Source: Tenacibaculum caenipelagi
GTDB lineage: Bacteria > Bacteroidota > Bacteroidia > Flavobacteriales > Flavobacteriaceae
Length of the DNA: 64,000 nucleotides
NCBI RefSeq assembly: GCF_004363005.1
Contig: NZ_SNYH01000006.1
Location: 186,001 to 250,000 of the forward strand
Direction of reading: 5' to 3'
How positions within the stretch are numbered: position 1 is the first letter of the stretch; each line of letters begins with the position of its first letter. Positions 61,864 through 64,000 of this stretch are shown here, in pieces. The notes beneath the pieces are model-generated. The model saw only the letters and a program-made list of their open reading frames with translations, ran no database searches and was not told the DNA's origin. The position numbers were made by a program, and so were the translations under genes.

Positions 61864-63540
61864 ATGGCGCATTTAACGGATATTGAAATTGCTCAAGCAA
61901 AAGAATTACAACATATTAAACATATAGCTGATAAGTTACATATAAAGGAAGATGATTTAGAAATGTATGGAAAGTACAAAGCTAAATTACCTTTAGATTT
62001 GATTGATGAAGAGAAAATAAAAAAGAATAACTTGGTGTTAGTAACTGCATTAACCCCAACACCTGCAGGAGAAGGAAAAACCACAGTTTCTATAGGTTTA
62101 ACAGAAGGATTAAATAAGATAGGAAAACAAGCTACGGTAGTATTGCGTGAGCCTTCATTAGGACCCGTTTTTGGAATTAAAGGAGGAGCAGCAGGAGGAG
62201 GATATTCTCAGGTAGTTCCTATGGAAGATATCAACTTGCATTTTACAGGAGATTTTAATGCTATTGAAAAAGCAAATAATTTATTATCAGCTTTAATTGA
62301 TAACAATTTACAAAGTAGCGTTAATAATTTAAATATTGATCCGAGAACTATTTTATGGAAACGTGTAATAGATATGAATGATCGTGCTTTACGCCAAATA
62401 ACTATAGGTTTAGGAGGGACCGCAAACGGAATTCCACGCGAAGATGGATTCAATATTACTCCTGCGTCTGAAGTAATGGCGATTTTATGCATGGCGACTA
62501 GTTTTGACGATTTAAAAGAACGTTTAGGAAATATTTTTATTGGGTTTACTTTTGATAAAAAGCCTGTTTTTGCTCGTGACTTAAAAGCGCAAGATGCTAT
62601 GGCTATTTTATTAAAGGATGCTATTAAACCTAACTTAGTACAAACGTTGGAAGAAAATCCGGCAATTATTCATGGGGGGCCTTTCGCAAACATTGCTCAA
62701 GGAACTAATACGATTATAGCCACTAAAATGGGGTTATCTTTATCAAACTACGTAGTAACAGAAGCGGGATTTGGTGCAGATTTAGGAGCAGAAAAATTCT
62801 TGAACATAAAATCACAATATGCAGGTTTAAATCCTAAATGTGTTGTGTTAGTAGCAACAATAAGAGCATTGCGTCATCATGGAGGTTCGCCAAAAGAAGA
62901 ATACAATACTCCAAGTTTAGAGCGTGTACAAAATGGATTTAAAAATCTAGAAAAGCATATAGAGAATATTAGAAAATTTAATATTGAGCCTGTAGTAGCT
63001 ATCAACTCTTTTATTTCTGACACTGAAGAAGAAGTAAACCATGTAATTGATGCTTGTGCTAGTTTAGGTGTACAAGCGGTTGTTTCAGAAGGATGGGCTA
63101 AAGGAGGAGAGGGAACTAAAAAATTAGCAGAGGCCGTAGTTGATGTAGTTGAAAATAAGGCTACGCAGTATAAATCTTTGTACGATTGGAAAAGTCCTGT
63201 AAAAGAAAAAATAGAGAAGATTGCTAAAGAAATTTATGGAGCAACAGGAGTAACCTATGATAAAAAAGCCGAATTAAATTTACGAAGAATAGATCGATTA
63301 GGATTTAACGATTTTGCTATTTGTATGGCAAAAACACAAAAGTCTTTTTCAGACAATGAAAGTTTAATAGGAAGACCAGAAGGATTTACTGTAAATGTGC
63401 GTGAAATAGAAATTGCTGCTGGAGCACAATTTATCATTCCTATTTTAGGAAAAATGATGCGTATGCCTGGGTTACCTGCAATTCCTGCTTCTGAAAATAT
63501 GATGATTGATAACAAAGGAGTAATTTCAGGGTTGTCATAA
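61864..63540 (+). CDS. fhs: Formate--tetrahydrofolate ligase
   Basis: Makes 10-formyl-THF from formate, THF and ATP in one-carbon metabolism. The 558-aa protein has the P-loop TALTPTPAGEGKTTVSIGLT, GPVFGIKGGAAGGGYSQVVP, MNDRALRQITIGLGGTANG, EAGFGADLGAEKFLNIK and a C-terminal MMRMPGLPAIPASENM, all standard. Length matches the family. It stands alone on the plus strand and supplies 10-formyl-THF used, among others, by PurH encoded elsewhere in this window. Confidence 0.98.
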   Translation: MAHLTDIEIAQAKELQHIKHIADKLHIKEDDLEMYGKYKAKLPLDLIDEEKIKKNNLVLVTALTPTPAGEGKTTVSIGLTEGLNKIGKQATVVLREPSLGPVFGIKGGAAGGGYSQVVPMEDINLHFTGDFNAIEKANNLLSALIDNNLQSSVNNLNIDPRTILWKRVIDMNDRALRQITIGLGGTANGIPREDGFNITPASEVMAILCMATSFDDLKERLGNIFIGFTFDKKPVFARDLKAQDAMAILLKDAIKPNLVQTLEENPAIIHGGPFANIAQGTNTIIATKMGLSLSNYVVTEAGFGADLGAEKFLNIKSQYAGLNPKCVVLVATIRALRHHGGSPKEEYNTPSLERVQNGFKNLEKHIENIRKFNIEPVVAINSFISDTEEEVNHVIDACASLGVQAVVSEGWAKGGEGTKKLAEAVVDVVENKATQYKSLYDWKSPVKEKIEKIAKEIYGATGVTYDKKAELNLRRIDRLGFNDFAICMAKTQKSFSDNESLIGRPEGFTVNVREIEIAAGAQFIIPILGKMMRMPGLPAIPASENMMIDNKGVISGLS

Positions 63541-63595
63541 AAGTATGCAATCTATATACTGTAACTAAGAATGGAACAGTTTTAGCATAAAATAA

Positions 63596-63621
63596 AATCC
63601 CGAGTTTATCGCTCGGGATTT
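63596..63621. terminator. Terminator after fhs
   Basis: AATCCCGAG and CTCGGGATT form a 9-bp stem with a 7-nt loop. The T tract is better on the minus strand (TTTTATTTTA) than on the plus strand (TTATTATAC), so it may serve the convergent partial gene as well. Confidence 0.7.
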
Positions 63622-63681
63622 ATTATACACTTTAATTATTAAAAGTTGCTATTTAAGATACATGTATAAATTATGAGATAT

Positions 63682-64000
63682 TTATTTCAATTTATCTATA
63701 ATCTTATCTAGAGTGTTTTTTAAATGATTATGGGTTTTGTCATCTTTTTTGTTAGTTATAATAAAAACTCCTATTTGTTTATTAGGTATTAGAGTTAACC
63801 AAGAGGAGGTGCCAAAAGCTCCGCCATTTTGAAAAATTATGTCGGGTTTGTTTTTATTGATAAATATTTGCCAGAAAAGTCCATTGTCGAAATCTTCCCA
63901 TAACCCGAGTAGTTTTTTATGAGAGATTTTGATTACTTCATTGTTTTGATTTAAATGGAATCTCATATATTTTATCATGTCTCCTGTAGTAGATAGAATA
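63682..64000 (-). CDS. Beta-lactamase-family serine hydrolase, C-terminal part
   Basis: The frame is open to the window edge, so the gene starts beyond base 64000; only the last 105 codons are seen. ILSTTGDMIKYMRFHLN resembles the 'STxxDMxKf' segment of class C beta-lactamase-like hydrolases, and FWQIFINKNKPDIIFQNGGA followed by TSSWLTLIPNKQIGVFIITN matches the HxGxxxGF...P...GVVVLTN end, with Asn in place of the usual His (QNGGAFGTSS). The SxxK serine would lie outside the window. Function probably in peptide or cell-wall hydrolysis. Confidence 0.8.
   Translation of the reverse strand, partial: ILSTTGDMIKYMRFHLNQNNEVIKISHKKLLGLWEDFDNGLFWQIFINKNKPDIIFQNGGAFGTSSWLTLIPNKQIGVFIITNKKDDKTHNHLKNTLDKIIDKLK

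Noticed and set aside
1..64000. CRISPR arrays, prophage, transposases or integrases
   Set aside because: No regularly spaced repeats, no phage structural genes and no transposase or integrase motifs were found in any reading frame examined.

Overview
The window is a 64 kb piece of an AT-rich chromosome from a member of the Bacteroidetes, almost certainly family Flavobacteriaceae (closest in feel to the Tenacibaculum/Polaribacter group; genus is inference). The evidence is a SusC/SusD pair, TonB receptors with carboxypeptidase-like N-domains, Bacteroidetes promoters (TTTG or TTG, 19-21 bp, TAnnTTTG) in front of many genes, a SecDF fusion, type-3 ProS, DUF2797, GH3 and 'GYDIA' GHMP kinase proteins, and a mevalonate pathway. 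Most of the window is core genome; no phage, IS element or CRISPR array was seen.

Layout. 0-3 kb: a partial Tyr/Trp-rich lipoprotein gene, proS, two identical tRNA-Glu genes with duplicated promoters, and rpsT. 3.2-8.7 kb: the rod-shape operon mreB-mreC-mreD-mrdA-rodA (minus strand). 8.8-11.1 kb: purH, a 41-aa small protein with its own promoter and terminator, and a GAF protein resembling free-methionine sulfoxide reductase. 11.2-14.8 kb: a probable copper/heavy-metal locus (HYC_CC_PP protein, TonB receptor with a CC motif, HMA protein) and a 55-aa zinc-ribbon-like protein. 14.8-19.2 kb and 27.1-31.0 kb: isoprenoid genes (UbiA-type prenyltransferase, mevalonate kinase, diphosphomevalonate decarboxylase, GYDIA kinase, HMG-CoA reductase fused to a DinB-like domain), interrupted by a SusCD pair with an adjacent LytTR/histidine-kinase system (19.3-25.9 kb). 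31-36.6 kb: a dipeptidyl-peptidase IV and two POT peptide transporters, forming a peptide-use block. 36.7-43.7 kb: thioredoxin-like protein, ComEC, a RibB-Crp/Fnr operon behind an FNR-box-like palindrome, lysS, an intergenic region with a candidate structured ncRNA, and DUF456. 43.8-47.5 kb: a BlaI/BlaR1 module behind a perfect 36-bp palindrome, followed by a TPR gene broken by an in-frame amber codon and a TonB-C-like lipoprotein. 47.5-64 kb: GH3, DUF2797, a C-terminal processing protease, surE-lpxB-NlpC/P60, a TPR lipoprotein flanked by short inverted repeats, obgE, an HPRT-adenylate kinase fusion, secDF, fhs and the end of a beta-lactamase-family hydrolase.

The less ordinary content is regulatory or structural: the candidate ncRNA at 42.9 kb, the small protein units at 10.5 and 14.6 kb, the Crp/RibB control region, the BlaI palindrome, the HMGR and HPRT-AK fusions, and a 47-nt terminator-containing repeat shared by two distant genes. 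I found no clear undescribed multi-gene system. The strongest candidates for new biology are the ncRNA, the 41-aa protein unit and the RibB-Crp/Fnr circuit. All functional statements come from reading the sequence and from memory of the families; no search was run.
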